A stretch of DNA of 64,000 bases from Myxosarcina sp. GI1 (GTDB lineage: Bacteria > Cyanobacteriota > Cyanobacteriia > Cyanobacteriales > Xenococcaceae). The stretch lies in NCBI RefSeq assembly GCF_000756305.1, contig NZ_JRFE01000026.1, positions 174,923-238,922 of the forward strand, read 5' to 3'. Of this stretch, positions 17,216 to 27,035 are shown piece by piece. The notes beneath the pieces were generated by a model that ran no database searches, was not told the origin of the DNA, and worked only from the letters and a program-made list of their open reading frames with translations. Every line of letters begins with the position of its first letter. The stretch's first letter is position 1. The position numbers and the translations under genes are program-made.

Positions 17216-17286
17216 ATTATTTTCTATTCCCCATTCCCTATTTTCTCGAACAGATATCTCGATCTTGGTTACAAATTAAATGCGGT

Positions 17287-20200
17287 TTAAAAGGCAGCAT
17301 AGTTGCACAAACTCAGATAGGGACAAATAGCGCACTGTTCGAGCGAGGGAGTAGCAGTGTAGTTAGCCGAATTTATCTGTTCGACAATTGCTTCAGTTTG
17401 TTGAGCGACCGCATCTAGTGCGTCTATAGTAAAAGTATGTAAATGTTGGTGTCGCAAATAGGCAATGTGCGCCTGCGGTCGCTCTAGCGCTCTGGCATAT
17501 ACCCCAAGTTGAAAGCGATGCTCTAGAGGATTAATCTCGCGATCGCTTTTATAGTCTAATACCCAGTCGTGTCCGACAAGATCGACAACGCCTTCAAAGG
17601 TAATCGAGCCAATTTGCCAGCTAATATGTCGCTCTTTAGCTACTGCTGTCTGGCGAAAATAGGCGTACATTGGTAGCTGAAAAAACTGTTTGGCAATTGC
17701 TAGAGCTTCTGTTACCGAGGCGCGATCGCTAGCTGGTTCGGCAAAAGTCTGTAGCTTTTCTTCTCGAATTATATTGTGTTCCAAGGCTTTATGTACCAAA
17801 GATCCAACCTGCATTCGGCTAGCCATACCTTCACCCATACCAGGATGTCCGTTGATAAATCTTTGATAAAAACGTTGGGGACAGCGCGCGTATTCGGTTA
17901 AAGACGTAACGGGCAGCGCAGACAAATTAGCACCAGTAGAATTTAGTAGTAGGGTTGGTGAGTCTTTGGCAATAGGAGGTGTTAGGGGAATTGGCGGTAA
18001 AGCACGTTCAGCATTATATGGAATAGTTTCAATGCTAAGATTAGCAGCCGCTAAACCAGCACTCAATCTTTTTAAATCGCCTTTATCTGGTTCAGCTGCA
18101 CTTAAAATGAGGTAATCTCTGGCTCTAGTTAGAGCTACATACAAAACTCGCAGTGCTTCTTCTCGTTCTCGCTGCTGCTGACAGTATTCTAACCAGGAGT
18201 AAACAACAGGTTTTTGAATTTCTCCCGTCTCGTCTTTAATTTTTGCTCCTACACCCCATTGAGAGTCGAAATATACAGCAGGGGAAATAGGATAATATTC
18301 TCTACTGAGATCGGCAACTACTACTAAAGACCACTCCAAACCTTTAGCGGCAAAAATAGTCATTAGCGAAACGGCGTTATCTGTAGCCACAGCCGAGCGA
18401 GGCATCGCCACTTCGTTATCGAACAAACTTTTTAGACGGCGCACTACACTAAAAATATCGTTAGTTCCCTGCTCTAATTCTTTGACTAACTGATAAAAGT
18501 CTTGCCAGTCTGCTTGTCGGCGTTCGGCACCAGGTAAGTTGGCAATTATCGCCGTATAGCCAGTCAGACGATCTGCTAGTTGTAACAGGCGCGAGGGAAC
18601 TTCTTCATAACGTACTGCTAATAGCTGTTGCAGAGTTTTAACTGCACGCTCGACATCGCTTGTCTGGGAAGTTTTGATTTTTTCCCACCAAGTAATTGGC
18701 TTTTGTTTGGAATTAGATGTTGCTGTCTCTATCTGAAATAAAATGCGATCGCTAAGAGCAAAGAAAGGACTCCGTAACACCGCTACCAGAGCAATATCGT
18801 CTCTAGGATTGGCAAGAAATCGCAACAGCGCACCAGCATCTTTGGCTTCTCTAGTAGCTAGTAAGTTTCCACCTCCAGCAGGAGCGACGGGAATGCCTGC
18901 GGCAGCTAAAGCGTCGGCATATACTTCTAGAGGCTGCCAGGTACGAGTAAGAATGGCAATATCTTTGGGTTCGAGAGGACGTGATTTTTTAGTTTGCTTG
19001 TCGTATACTGGAGTCTCTTCGGCTAACATTTGCGCGATAGTTTCTGCTAAATAATTAGCTTCTATTCGCTGGCGTTGTGCTTTACTAATTTTTGGACTAT
19101 CGGCATCTACAGCCATGACTCTGAGATAGTCGGCTGTTTCTAGTGCTGGCGGTTGACGCTTGGAGTTTAACGATTGATATTCTGCTAACAGGGGGGTAAA
19201 AATTCGATTGAGGCGATCGCACAACTGTTGATGGATACGAAAGCTTTGGCTGAGTATAACTTCACTGCCTTGGTTTTCTAGCAGGCGATCGCGAAACTGC
19301 TTGAAGACTCGTATATCGGCTCGTCTAAAACCGTAAATAGACTGTTTGATATCACCAACGATGGTTAGTTCGGTTCGTTCGGTAAGTAAAGTTAATAGTT
19401 CGGCTTGAGCGGGATTAGTATCTTGAAATTCATCGACTAAAAATACCTGCCATCTTTGCTGATAGTATTCTCTTACCCGAAGCTGTTGTAATCCCTGTAA
19501 GGCGTAAATTTCTAAATCGTTGAAGGTTAAAACTCTTGCCTGTTGCTTGCGAGTATTCAAATAATTGGTAACTTCTAAATATGCTTCATTAAGAGCGGGA
19601 AAAATAGTTTTTAACCGTTCGTCTGTCTCAGTTATTGTCAAACTAACTAACCCTTGTTGGTTAATTTCTCTAATTAAATCCCGCAAGGCTGTAAGAGCGT
19701 TTTTTACTACTGTAAAACTTTCACTTTGCCAATTTTTTTTACTACCTTTTCTCAGATCTATATTGTCAATAACCGACAGCGCATCTACAATGTTTTTCTC
19801 TGCTTCAAGATCTGCGATCGCCTCAATAACATTTTGACGAGTTGTTTCTAATTTATCTCCTTCCTTACCCTGATGCTGTTGCAAAATCCTATAACTTTCT
19901 TGCCAGACAGGATTTTGTGTCAAACTTGCTAATGTTACCTGGCGAGCTTTAATAATTATACTTTTCCAGTCTCCAATACCCCTTGCTAAAGCTTTAGTTG
20001 CCGTATAGGGATCGGCTAATAAATTACTCATAATCTCTGACATCAAAGAGTAAGGAATTAGTCGATAAAACTGTTGTGGCAATTGTACTAAAGCTGCCGT
20101 CAGGCATTCATCTAACCAAATGGTTCCTTCTAAATCTTCAAGAACTTTAAAATCTGCTGATATGCCAATAGTTTGAAAATGTTCCTGACAAATACGGCTG

Positions 20201-20547
20201 CAAAGAGTGTGAATCGTACTAATTGGTGCTGCTTCTAGTTCTGCCAGTATATCCAGGCGTTCTGGTAGCTGTTGCCTCACTAAGGCGCGAATACGCGATC
20301 GCAATTCTGTAGCTGCTTTTTCAGTAAAGGTAACGGCAACTATTTCTAAAGGCGATAACTGTTTTTCTCTTAAATAATACACATATCTTTCTGCCAACAT
20401 GTAAGTTTTGCCCGTCCCCGCACCAGCAGTAACGACAACGCTATTAGGTGCGTAGGCAGCAGCTTGTTGTTCGGAAGTCAGTCGGTGGCTTGAAGATGGC
20501 TTCAAGCCCTGCGACTGACCGTTGGTCAGACTGGAGCGATCGCGCAT
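17287..20547 (-). CDS. RecB/AddA-like UvrD helicase with C-terminal PD-(D/E)XK nuclease
   Basis: A 1086-residue SF1 helicase-nuclease. N-terminal motifs: SVVVTAGAGTGKTYMLAERY (Walker A), VFLVDEFQDTNPAQAELL (motif II), VGDIKQSIYGFRRADI (III), MTIFAAKGLEWSLVVVADL (V) and EALRVLYVALTRARDYLIL (VI). The C-terminal nuclease has GVVDLVGHDWVLDYKSDRE with the catalytic Asp and DYKS lysine. CPQRF (EYARCPQRFYQ) plus CAICPYLSLC at the very end give four cysteines that could hold an iron-sulfur staple, as in AddB and Cas4. Such enzymes process double-strand ends for recombination. No AddB/RexB or RecC partner is adjacent; whether it acts alone is unknown. Confidence 0.9.
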   Translation of the reverse strand: MRDRSSLTNGQSQGLKPSSSHRLTSEQQAAAYAPNSVVVTAGAGTGKTYMLAERYVYYLREKQLSPLEIVAVTFTEKAATELRSRIRALVRQQLPERLDILAELEAAPISTIHTLCSRICQEHFQTIGISADFKVLEDLEGTIWLDECLTAALVQLPQQFYRLIPYSLMSEIMSNLLADPYTATKALARGIGDWKSIIIKARQVTLASLTQNPVWQESYRILQQHQGKEGDKLETTRQNVIEAIADLEAEKNIVDALSVIDNIDLRKGSKKNWQSESFTVVKNALTALRDLIREINQQGLVSLTITETDERLKTIFPALNEAYLEVTNYLNTRKQQARVLTFNDLEIYALQGLQQLRVREYYQQRWQVFLVDEFQDTNPAQAELLTLLTERTELTIVGDIKQSIYGFRRADIRVFKQFRDRLLENQGSEVILSQSFRIHQQLCDRLNRIFTPLLAEYQSLNSKRQPPALETADYLRVMAVDADSPKISKAQRQRIEANYLAETIAQMLAEETPVYDKQTKKSRPLEPKDIAILTRTWQPLEVYADALAAAGIPVAPAGGGNLLATREAKDAGALLRFLANPRDDIALVAVLRSPFFALSDRILFQIETATSNSKQKPITWWEKIKTSQTSDVERAVKTLQQLLAVRYEEVPSRLLQLADRLTGYTAIIANLPGAERRQADWQDFYQLVKELEQGTNDIFSVVRRLKSLFDNEVAMPRSAVATDNAVSLMTIFAAKGLEWSLVVVADLSREYYPISPAVYFDSQWGVGAKIKDETGEIQKPVVYSWLEYCQQQREREEALRVLYVALTRARDYLILSAAEPDKGDLKRLSAGLAAANLSIETIPYNAERALPPIPLTPPIAKDSPTLLLNSTGANLSALPVTSLTEYARCPQRFYQRFINGHPGMGEGMASRMQVGSLVHKALEHNIIREEKLQTFAEPASDRASVTEALAIAKQFFQLPMYAYFRQTAVAKERHISWQIGSITFEGVVDLVGHDWVLDYKSDREINPLEHRFQLGVYARALERPQAHIAYLRHQHLHTFTIDALDAVAQQTEAIVEQINSANYTATPSLEQCAICPYLSLCNYAAF

Positions 20548-20750
20548 TTGATACCTTGATGCAATTAAAAGTTAGCTCGATAAACCAATATAACTTTTTA
20601 CCTAAGTTACTCGATTTGATATTTGTCGGTAAGTCACACCAATCTAACCAGCAACAAACTAAAATAGTGACACTCATTTGTAACTGACTCGATAAATTGT
20701 TCTGCTTCTTGGTTGGCAGTTTAGTTTGAGTTAATTCTTAGTTATCCTTA

Positions 20751-21653
20751 ATGCTTAGTTTGGGTATAGTTTGCAGTCTGGCTTTTATTAGCGGTGCGGT
20801 TTTTGGTAAATTTTTAGCTGCTACTGGCATAAATTCTGATAATGCGCTAAAAAATCATCAAAAACCTTTGGTTTGGGGATTGGCAGCGATCGCTTTGTTG
20901 TTGACTATTTTAATTGCGATCGATAAGTTCAATCTTATTTCGTGGTTGCCCAAAATTTTCCCCCCAATATTTTTAATTTATCTAGCGGGTTATTTTAATG
21001 AAACTATCGTGGGAATGGGCTGTTTTTGTTTGGGATTGTTAGTTTGTTTGGAATTAGCAGGAGCGCGGTCGCGTCGTAAAATACACCAATTAATCGTGGC
21101 GATCGGCACAATTTCTCTAGCTTTAAGTATTTTAATATTTTTTCTACGTCCCGTAGCAGTTTTTGTTAACAGTTCGATAATTGTTAACAATATAGTTATG
21201 CAAACTACACCTTACACTTGCACTCCTTCTAGTATTGCAACCATAGCTCGCTACACCCAAAAGCACCCTGAAATAACCGAAAAAGATGTAGTCAAACTAA
21301 CCAAAACCAATCGCTTTGGTACTACTACATTATTAGAAATTAAAGCTATGCAAAAGTTGGGCTTAAATCCTCAGTATCGACACAACTTGAGCTTACAAGA
21401 TTTAGTCAAACTTAATAAATTCGCTCTACTTCATGTCAAAGAAAAAAATAAAAATAAAAAAGGCGTAAGATTTTCTCATGCCGTCGCATTTTTAGCTGTC
21501 GATCGCCAGAGACAACTATTAGCTATCGGCAATCCTTTGTATGGCTTACAGATTAAAACTTTTAAAGATATGCAAGAGTATTGGTTTGGCGAAGCTATTT
21601 TAGCAAATAGCGATTACGCTGCGCGTAGCCCACGGATCGCTAGGGAGTATTAA
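20751..21653 (+). CDS. membrane protein with C39-like cysteine peptidase domain
   Basis: A 300-residue protein with about five N-terminal membrane helices (SLGIVCSLAFISGAVFGKF, LVWGLAAIALLLTILIAI and others to ~residue 140), then a papain-like domain of the C39 type. The nucleophile candidate is in QTTPYTCTPSSIATIARYTQ, the His in RFSHAVAFLAVD and the final Asn/Asp in IGNPLYGLQ. C39 domains usually trim leader peptides in bacteriocin exporters; here there is no ABC transporter, so the substrate is unknown. The last residues (SDYAARSPRIAREY) are encoded by GC-rich repeat-like DNA and are probably acquired. The tail overlaps a small minus-strand gene by 14 bases. Confidence 0.75.
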   Translation: MLSLGIVCSLAFISGAVFGKFLAATGINSDNALKNHQKPLVWGLAAIALLLTILIAIDKFNLISWLPKIFPPIFLIYLAGYFNETIVGMGCFCLGLLVCLELAGARSRRKIHQLIVAIGTISLALSILIFFLRPVAVFVNSSIIVNNIVMQTTPYTCTPSSIATIARYTQKHPEITEKDVVKLTKTNRFGTTTLLEIKAMQKLGLNPQYRHNLSLQDLVKLNKFALLHVKEKNKNKKGVRFSHAVAFLAVDRQRQLLAIGNPLYGLQIKTFKDMQEYWFGEAILANSDYAARSPRIAREY

Positions 21654-21786
21654 TAATATCGATTTTATTTTGAGGTTGAGAATTAGGATTTTTGGCTTCG
21701 GGCATTTCTTGACAGGCAATCAGTGAAACCACCAACATAGATGCCGTAAATAGTCTGTTTAGTGTTTTTAAAGCATTATTAGACAT
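21640..21786 (-). CDS. putative small lipoprotein
   Basis: A 48-residue minus-strand frame, ATG 21786 to TAG 21640. It has a basic start, a hydrophobic stretch and a lipobox (FTASMLVVSLIACQEMPEA; Cys25), followed by a short polar Asn/Pro/Gln-rich tail. That layout is typical of tiny exported lipoproteins, and the upstream 300-base spacer could hold its promoter. No family recognised. The 14-base overlap with the convergent gene runs through repeat-like DNA, so the original stop may have differed. Could be a chance frame, but the lipobox is well placed. Confidence 0.42.
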   Translation of the reverse strand: MSNNALKTLNRLFTASMLVVSLIACQEMPEAKNPNSQPQNKIDIINTP

Positions 21787-22093
21787 AATCGTTCTTTCAA
21801 ACTCGTATCTATATAGTGAAAGAAAATCACGTCTATTTGTTTCCGTATTATTACAGGTTTTCTACTGTCATATTACCTAAAATTTATCAATTTATTCTTA
21901 AGTTTTATCCAAACGTATTTTTTAAAAAGCGCAAAACTAAAAATGATTTTTTAAATTTTTGTATGTTTATGTAAAAAGATATGTATTAATTCTTGTTAAT
22001 TACGATGATACATCGACAAAAAATAGAAGCTTTTGTTAATGAAAGCGATCGCCGAGGTAAGAGCCAGTATTGAAGAAATTTAAGTCGAAAACT
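21787..22093. other. AT-rich intergenic spacer
   Basis: About 307 bases between the small lipoprotein and the 3' end of the iron permease. It is very AT-rich with runs of A and T and one HIP1 octamer-like site near 22045. No convincing gene, terminator or RNA was found. Confidence 0.5.
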
Positions 22094-23755
22094 TTATTGG
22101 CGCGAACGAGCAATTCTCCAGCTCAAAAAGATTACGGGAATGATTCCTACTACTACAATTGCCAAAGCTGGTGCTGCTGCTTCTGCCAATCGTTCATCCG
22201 AAGCATATTGATAGACTCTAATTGCCAAAGTATCAAAATTAAACGGACGAATGACTAAAGTAGCGGGGAGTTCTTTCATTACGTCAACAAAAACTAACAT
22301 CACTGAAGTTAACAAACCACCCGTCATTAAAGGTGCATGAATTTTCTGTAAAGTTTTAGTCGCGCCGTAGCCCAAACTACGCGAAGCATCGTCTAAATTT
22401 GGTGAAATTTTATTTAGGCTTGATTCTACCGAACCAAAAGCTACCGCTAAAAAGCGAACTAAGTAAGCAAAAATCAAGGCAACGGCGGTTCCTGACAACA
22501 ATAAACCCGTCGTAATACCAAAATTTGCCCGCATCCAGAGATCGAGAACATTGTCTAAGTGAGCTACGGGAATTAACACACCTACAGCAATTACCGCACC
22601 AGGGATAGCATAACCCATCGCCGCAATTCTAATTGCCGATCGCATCATCCAAGTAGGTTGTAATCTCTGTCCGTAAGCCATAACCAGAGAAACAATTACC
22701 GCGATCGCGGCAGTAACAACTGCCAAAATGAGGCTATGTTTGGCTAGCTGCCAAAAATCATCATCGAAAGCGGTAGACAGATTATTTAAGGTTAGCTGTA
22801 GTAAATACAGTGCGGGAATCAGAAATCCCAAAGCTATAGGCAGAAAACAAGCTAAAGCCGCGATCGCCCCACGCCAGAAATTTAGCTCGTATTTGGGTAA
22901 TTGTTGTTGAGAATTAAAACTATAGTATTTTGCCTGCGATCGCGATTGACGTTCGATAACGATTAGCACCAAAATAAATAACATTAACAAAGCCGCCAAC
23001 TGAGCGGCTGCGGCTCGTTCTCCCATACCCAACCAGGTACGATAGATTCCCGTAGTAAACGTAGTTACGCCAAAATACTCTACCGTACCCAAATCGTTGA
23101 GAGTTTCCATCAAAGCCAAAGCCAAACCCGCCACAATTGCAGGTCTGGCTAGAGGTAAAGCCACTTTGATAAAGCCGCGCCAGGGATTGCAACCAAGCGA
23201 TCGAGTTGCTTCTAAAGTACAGACTGACTGTTCTAAAAATGCTACCCTTGTAAGTAAATAAACATAGGGATAAAGTACCAACAGCAGCATTATAGCCGCT
23301 CCCCAAAGGGAACGAATATCGGGGAACCAATAGTCTTTAACGCTCGACCAACCAAAAATAGACCGCAACTGGGTCTGTACGGGACCAAAATAATCCAGCA
23401 TATTAGTGTAGGCATAAGCTAGCAGATATGCTGGTGCTGCCAGAGGCAATAATAGTCCCCACTCCAACCAGCGACTTCCCCAGAAACGACACATTGTTAC
23501 TAGCCATGCCGTACCCACACCAATAATTAATACTCCCAGACCAACTAAAAGCATTAGCCAGAAAGAGTTAGTGACATAATTCCACAAAACCGTACTGGCT
23601 AAATGCTGCCAAATAGTCTGAGATCTGGTAAAAATACTGCTAAAGACAAAAATTATCGGCGTAGCAATGATTAGCGCAATTACTATTACGGCAATTGTCC
23701 AACCGTCAAACAACAGGCTAGCGGTAAATTTGGGTTGTGCTATTGGATTTTTCAA
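22094..23755 (-). CDS. futB: iron(III) ABC transporter permease, FutB/FbpB-like
   Basis: A 553-residue protein made of two fused permease halves, each with about six membrane helices. The EAA-type loops are LEATRSLGCNPWRGFIKVAL in the first half and LDDASRSLGYGATKTLQKIH in the second. Two-halved permeases with this layout belong to the Fe3+ uptake group (FutB, FbpB, SfuB), which work with a periplasmic iron-binding protein and an ATPase to import ferric iron across the inner membrane. Neither partner gene is in the neighbourhood, so the permease is a lone component here, as is common in cyanobacteria. Iron specificity is inferred from the family. Confidence 0.87.
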   Translation of the reverse strand: MKNPIAQPKFTASLLFDGWTIAVIVIALIIATPIIFVFSSIFTRSQTIWQHLASTVLWNYVTNSFWLMLLVGLGVLIIGVGTAWLVTMCRFWGSRWLEWGLLLPLAAPAYLLAYAYTNMLDYFGPVQTQLRSIFGWSSVKDYWFPDIRSLWGAAIMLLLVLYPYVYLLTRVAFLEQSVCTLEATRSLGCNPWRGFIKVALPLARPAIVAGLALALMETLNDLGTVEYFGVTTFTTGIYRTWLGMGERAAAAQLAALLMLFILVLIVIERQSRSQAKYYSFNSQQQLPKYELNFWRGAIAALACFLPIALGFLIPALYLLQLTLNNLSTAFDDDFWQLAKHSLILAVVTAAIAVIVSLVMAYGQRLQPTWMMRSAIRIAAMGYAIPGAVIAVGVLIPVAHLDNVLDLWMRANFGITTGLLLSGTAVALIFAYLVRFLAVAFGSVESSLNKISPNLDDASRSLGYGATKTLQKIHAPLMTGGLLTSVMLVFVDVMKELPATLVIRPFNFDTLAIRVYQYASDERLAEAAAPALAIVVVGIIPVIFLSWRIARSRQ

Positions 23756-24280
23756 GGAATTTTCGGAATAGAGCTATGTTAAGCAAATTCAATAGTCTAT
23801 TCTATCGGAAATTATGGTTTCACCGACCGCTAAAAATCCCAACATAAAATACTTACCCAGGCAAACCAGTAGCAATAATTATTGGTAACATTTGTCTGAA
23901 GTCTTATTGATGTGCTGTTAAGAGTTTGAGGGGGCATCAAACTAAAATTAACGATTCCAATAGTTATAAATACTGCGTGTGCCAATCGTACTCTCATGAT
24001 TGTTAGTGATTTATGATTAGACTTACTAATAAACAAGACAATCTATGGATATAGCTATTTACGCTACTTACCTTTACCTCATGGGTTTCTATAAAGAGAG
24101 TGTAAAGCAGCTTGCTAAGTTTACCTGTGATATAGATCCAAACAGCTAATTTAGTTTGATATTTTGCAAATATTCGCTTAATTTAGGGATATTGCCGAAT
24201 TGAAAATTGTTAGTATCTTTGTACAGATCGGTTACAAATTATTTACAATTCAGACATCGCCAACGAGGAAAAAATAAGGT
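23756..24280. other. intergenic region between divergent futB-like and HerA-like genes
   Basis: About 525 bases. An antisense open frame with a weak hydrophobic start near 24036 lacks a ribosome binding site and any known domain, so I did not call it. GTTACAAATT occurs twice in the second half (near 24231), close to the HerA-like gene, and promoters for both divergent genes must lie here. No Fur box could be identified by eye. Confidence 0.5.
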
Positions 24281-25999
24281 ATGAATTCGGAGATACCGCT
24301 AGGTTCGGTCATTCAAGGTTCTCTAACCAAAGGTTTAGAAGTCAGATTGCATCCAGATATTTCCGTAGAAGATATGCGCGTCGGTAAATTTTTGGTAGTG
24401 CAGGGGACGCGATCGCGTTTTTTTTGTTTGTTAACTGATGTAGCTTTAGGGGCGGCAAGCGATCGCATCATCGCCAATCCCCCACCAATCGAAGATACAT
24501 TTATGCGCGATGTCCTAGCAGGAAGCGGCACCTATGGTACGGTCGAACTCGCACCAATGCTGATGTTTACTCCAACTGCAACAGCAAGCGATCGAGCGAG
24601 TTTACCGATAGATGCACCCAAAAACACCAATCTTGCTTCCTTTGAAGCACAGACCAGCACCGAACTAGAATTACTTCCCGTTAAAACTATTCCCGCCCAC
24701 TTCAGCCAAGTTTATGAAGCCTCAGAAAGCGATTTTCGTAGCGTTTTTGGCTGGGAAGACGACCCATATCGCCGTAACTTTTCCATCGGAAGACCATTAG
24801 ATATGGACGTTCCTGTCTGTATCGATCTAGATCGTTTTGTCGAACGCAGTAACGGAATTTTTGGTAAGTCTGGTACTGGTAAATCCTTCTTAACTCGCCT
24901 ATTAATTTCGGGCATTATTCGCAAAAATGCTGCTGTCAACCTAATGTTTGATATGCACTCCGAATACGGTTGGGAAGCGATGAAAGAAGGCAAACAGGTG
25001 AGTACCGTCAAAGGATTGCGCCAGCTATTTCCAGGTCAGGTAGAAATGTATACCCTCGATCCCGAATCTACCAAACGCCGAGGAGTACGCGACGCACAGG
25101 AACTATATCTCAGCTACGACCAGATTGAAATCGAAGATCTAAAATTAGTCGCTAGAGAATTGGGTCTGTCCGAGGCAGCGTTAGACAATGCAGTAATTCT
25201 GCACAATGAATACGGTAAACACTGGATCGTGCAGTTGCTCAACATGACCAATGAAGATATTAAGGTCTTCTGCGAATCCAAACAGGGGCATCCTGGTTCT
25301 TTGATGTCTTTGCAGCGCAAGCTAATGCGGTTTGATAGTCTCAAATATATTCGCTCGGCTTGCCCTCATAACTATATAGAGCGGCTAATTCAAGATTTAG
25401 ATGCAGGTAAAAACGTCATTATTGAATTTGGTTCGCAATCGAATTTACTCTCTTATATGTTGGCAACTAATATGATTACTCGCCGCATTCATGCCAGCTA
25501 CGTAAAAAAAGCCGATCGCTTTTTGCAAACTAAAAATCCTTTAGACAAACCCCGTCAGTTAGTTATCACCATTGAAGAAGCACACCGCTTTTTAGATTCG
25601 GCGATCGTCCATCAAACTATCTTCGGCACCATCGCCAGAGAAATGCGGAAATATTTTGTGACTCTGTTAGTAGTCGATCAGCGTCCTTCGGGAATTGACA
25701 ACGAAGTTATGTCCCAAGTCGGTACGCGCATTACTTGCTTGCTCAACGACGAAAAAGATATCGATGCGATCTTTACAGGAGTTTCTGGTGCTAACGGACT
25801 GCGATCGGTATTAGCAAAACTAGATTCCAAACAGCAAGCTTTAGTCCTCGGTCATGCCGTACCCATGCCCGTAGTAGTACGTACCCGCGCTTACGACAGT
25901 CAGTTCTACAGTGAAATTGGCGAACCAGACTGGGAAGAGATACCCAATGATGAAGTCTATGCAGCAGCCGAAATTGCCAAAGCTGATTTAGGATTTTAA
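24281..25999 (+). CDS. HerA-like (DUF87/FtsK-HerA superfamily) ATPase
   Basis: A 572-residue protein with an N-terminal beta-barrel-like region (residues ~1-120: GSVIQGSLTKGLEVRLHPD, KFLVVQGTRSRFFCLLTDV) of the HAS-barrel type and then an ATPase core. Walker A is GIFGKSGTGKSFLTRLLISG (near residues 192-211), Walker B is in LVITIEEAHRFLDSA, and an arginine-bearing motif follows in TLLVVDQRPSGIDNEV. HerA-type ATPases are hexameric DNA pumps that pair with the nuclease NurA in archaea; cyanobacteria conserve this one without a NurA neighbour. Its biological job in these bacteria is not known to me. It begins 281 bases after a divergent gene and is not in an obvious operon. Confidence 0.85.
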   Translation: MNSEIPLGSVIQGSLTKGLEVRLHPDISVEDMRVGKFLVVQGTRSRFFCLLTDVALGAASDRIIANPPPIEDTFMRDVLAGSGTYGTVELAPMLMFTPTATASDRASLPIDAPKNTNLASFEAQTSTELELLPVKTIPAHFSQVYEASESDFRSVFGWEDDPYRRNFSIGRPLDMDVPVCIDLDRFVERSNGIFGKSGTGKSFLTRLLISGIIRKNAAVNLMFDMHSEYGWEAMKEGKQVSTVKGLRQLFPGQVEMYTLDPESTKRRGVRDAQELYLSYDQIEIEDLKLVARELGLSEAALDNAVILHNEYGKHWIVQLLNMTNEDIKVFCESKQGHPGSLMSLQRKLMRFDSLKYIRSACPHNYIERLIQDLDAGKNVIIEFGSQSNLLSYMLATNMITRRIHASYVKKADRFLQTKNPLDKPRQLVITIEEAHRFLDSAIVHQTIFGTIAREMRKYFVTLLVVDQRPSGIDNEVMSQVGTRITCLLNDEKDIDAIFTGVSGANGLRSVLAKLDSKQQALVLGHAVPMPVVVRTRAYDSQFYSEIGEPDWEEIPNDEVYAAAEIAKADLGF

Positions 26000-26101
26000 C
26001 GGCTACTGTAATTAAAATAATCTCGATACAAAAAAATAATTTCGCTATTTCCCCTGATAGTGCTAAAACAGATACTTGTAATTAAGTATAGGAGTTAGAC
26101 C

Positions 26102-26989
26102 GTGAACGGTATTATCGAAACTATAGTTAATAGTTTAAAAGACCTTTTAGGTTTGGCAGTTAAAGCTATACCAGGCTTGCTTGGTGCTATTATAATTCTG
26201 TTTTTAACTAGATATGCAGTTCAACTAGTCCAAAACATAGTTGACAATGCAGGTAGTCGAGCTATACGCAGCTTATCTTTACGTCTGTTGCTGAAAAAAA
26301 CTACCAGAGTAGCAATTTGGGTAATTGGTATCGTATTAGCTTGCGTAGTTGCTTTTCCCGATTTTGAGCTAGGAGACGTGATTGCAACTTTAGGTTTGGG
26401 TTCGGTGGCGATCGGTTTTGCCTTTCAAGATATTTTCAAAAACTTCCTGGCAGGAATCATTTTACTAATTGAAGAACCTTTTAGTATTGGTGACGAAATA
26501 CACACGGGAGACTTTGAAGGAAAAGTAGAGAATATCAGTATTCGCACCACGCAAATTCGTACTTATCAAGGTCAAAAAGTTTTATTACCTAATTCAACTG
26601 TATTTACCGAAGCTTTAGAAGTGGTAACGGCTTATCCTTCTAGAAGAACCGATCTAGCTGTAGGAGTAGATTACAACACACCTCTTACCGAAGCTAGTAA
26701 TATTTTAGAAAGCTTAATCGCTAGAGTTGAAGGAGTATTAGACAATCCCGCACCAGAAATCGATCTGGTCAACTTTAACGATAGTTCGATCGATTTTATC
26801 GTGCGCTATTGGACAAAACCACAACAAAAAGAGGTACGTCACGTACAGACTAGAGCGATCGTGGCAATTAAAAAAGCCTTTGATGATGCTGATATTAATA
26901 TTCCCTATCCAATACGAACTCTTTATTATTACGACCAGGAAAAATACAACGATTATTTTCCCAATGAAAATCGCTCCTCAAATTCTTGA
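26102..26989 (+). CDS. MscS-family small-conductance mechanosensitive channel
   Basis: A 295-residue protein from GTG 26102 with GGAG 9 bases upstream. Three membrane helices occupy the first ~120 residues; the pore helix is in ATLGLGSVAIGFAFQDIFKN, then FLAGIILLIEEPFSIGDEI, the strongest MscS signature. The beta domain VENISIRTTQIRTYQGQKVL and a C-terminal alpha/beta domain follow. MscS opens under membrane tension and releases solutes on osmotic downshock. The length is that of the short, MscS-like class. No operon partners. Confidence 0.93.
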   Translation: MNGIIETIVNSLKDLLGLAVKAIPGLLGAIIILFLTRYAVQLVQNIVDNAGSRAIRSLSLRLLLKKTTRVAIWVIGIVLACVVAFPDFELGDVIATLGLGSVAIGFAFQDIFKNFLAGIILLIEEPFSIGDEIHTGDFEGKVENISIRTTQIRTYQGQKVLLPNSTVFTEALEVVTAYPSRRTDLAVGVDYNTPLTEASNILESLIARVEGVLDNPAPEIDLVNFNDSSIDFIVRYWTKPQQKEVRHVQTRAIVAIKKAFDDADINIPYPIRTLYYYDQEKYNDYFPNENRSSNS

Positions 26990-27035
26990 GTTTAGATAGT
27001 AGCTAGTTTTAGATGAGGCATTTGTATTTTCAGTT

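Noticed and set aside
22070-22258. Plus-strand frame inside the end of the iron permease gene
   Set aside because: It is antisense to a well-supported membrane protein and has a biased, unlikely composition.
23830-24036. 68-residue minus-strand frame with a hydrophobic start between futB and the HerA-like gene
   Set aside because: No ribosome binding site, no known motif and a low-complexity composition; coding cannot be supported.
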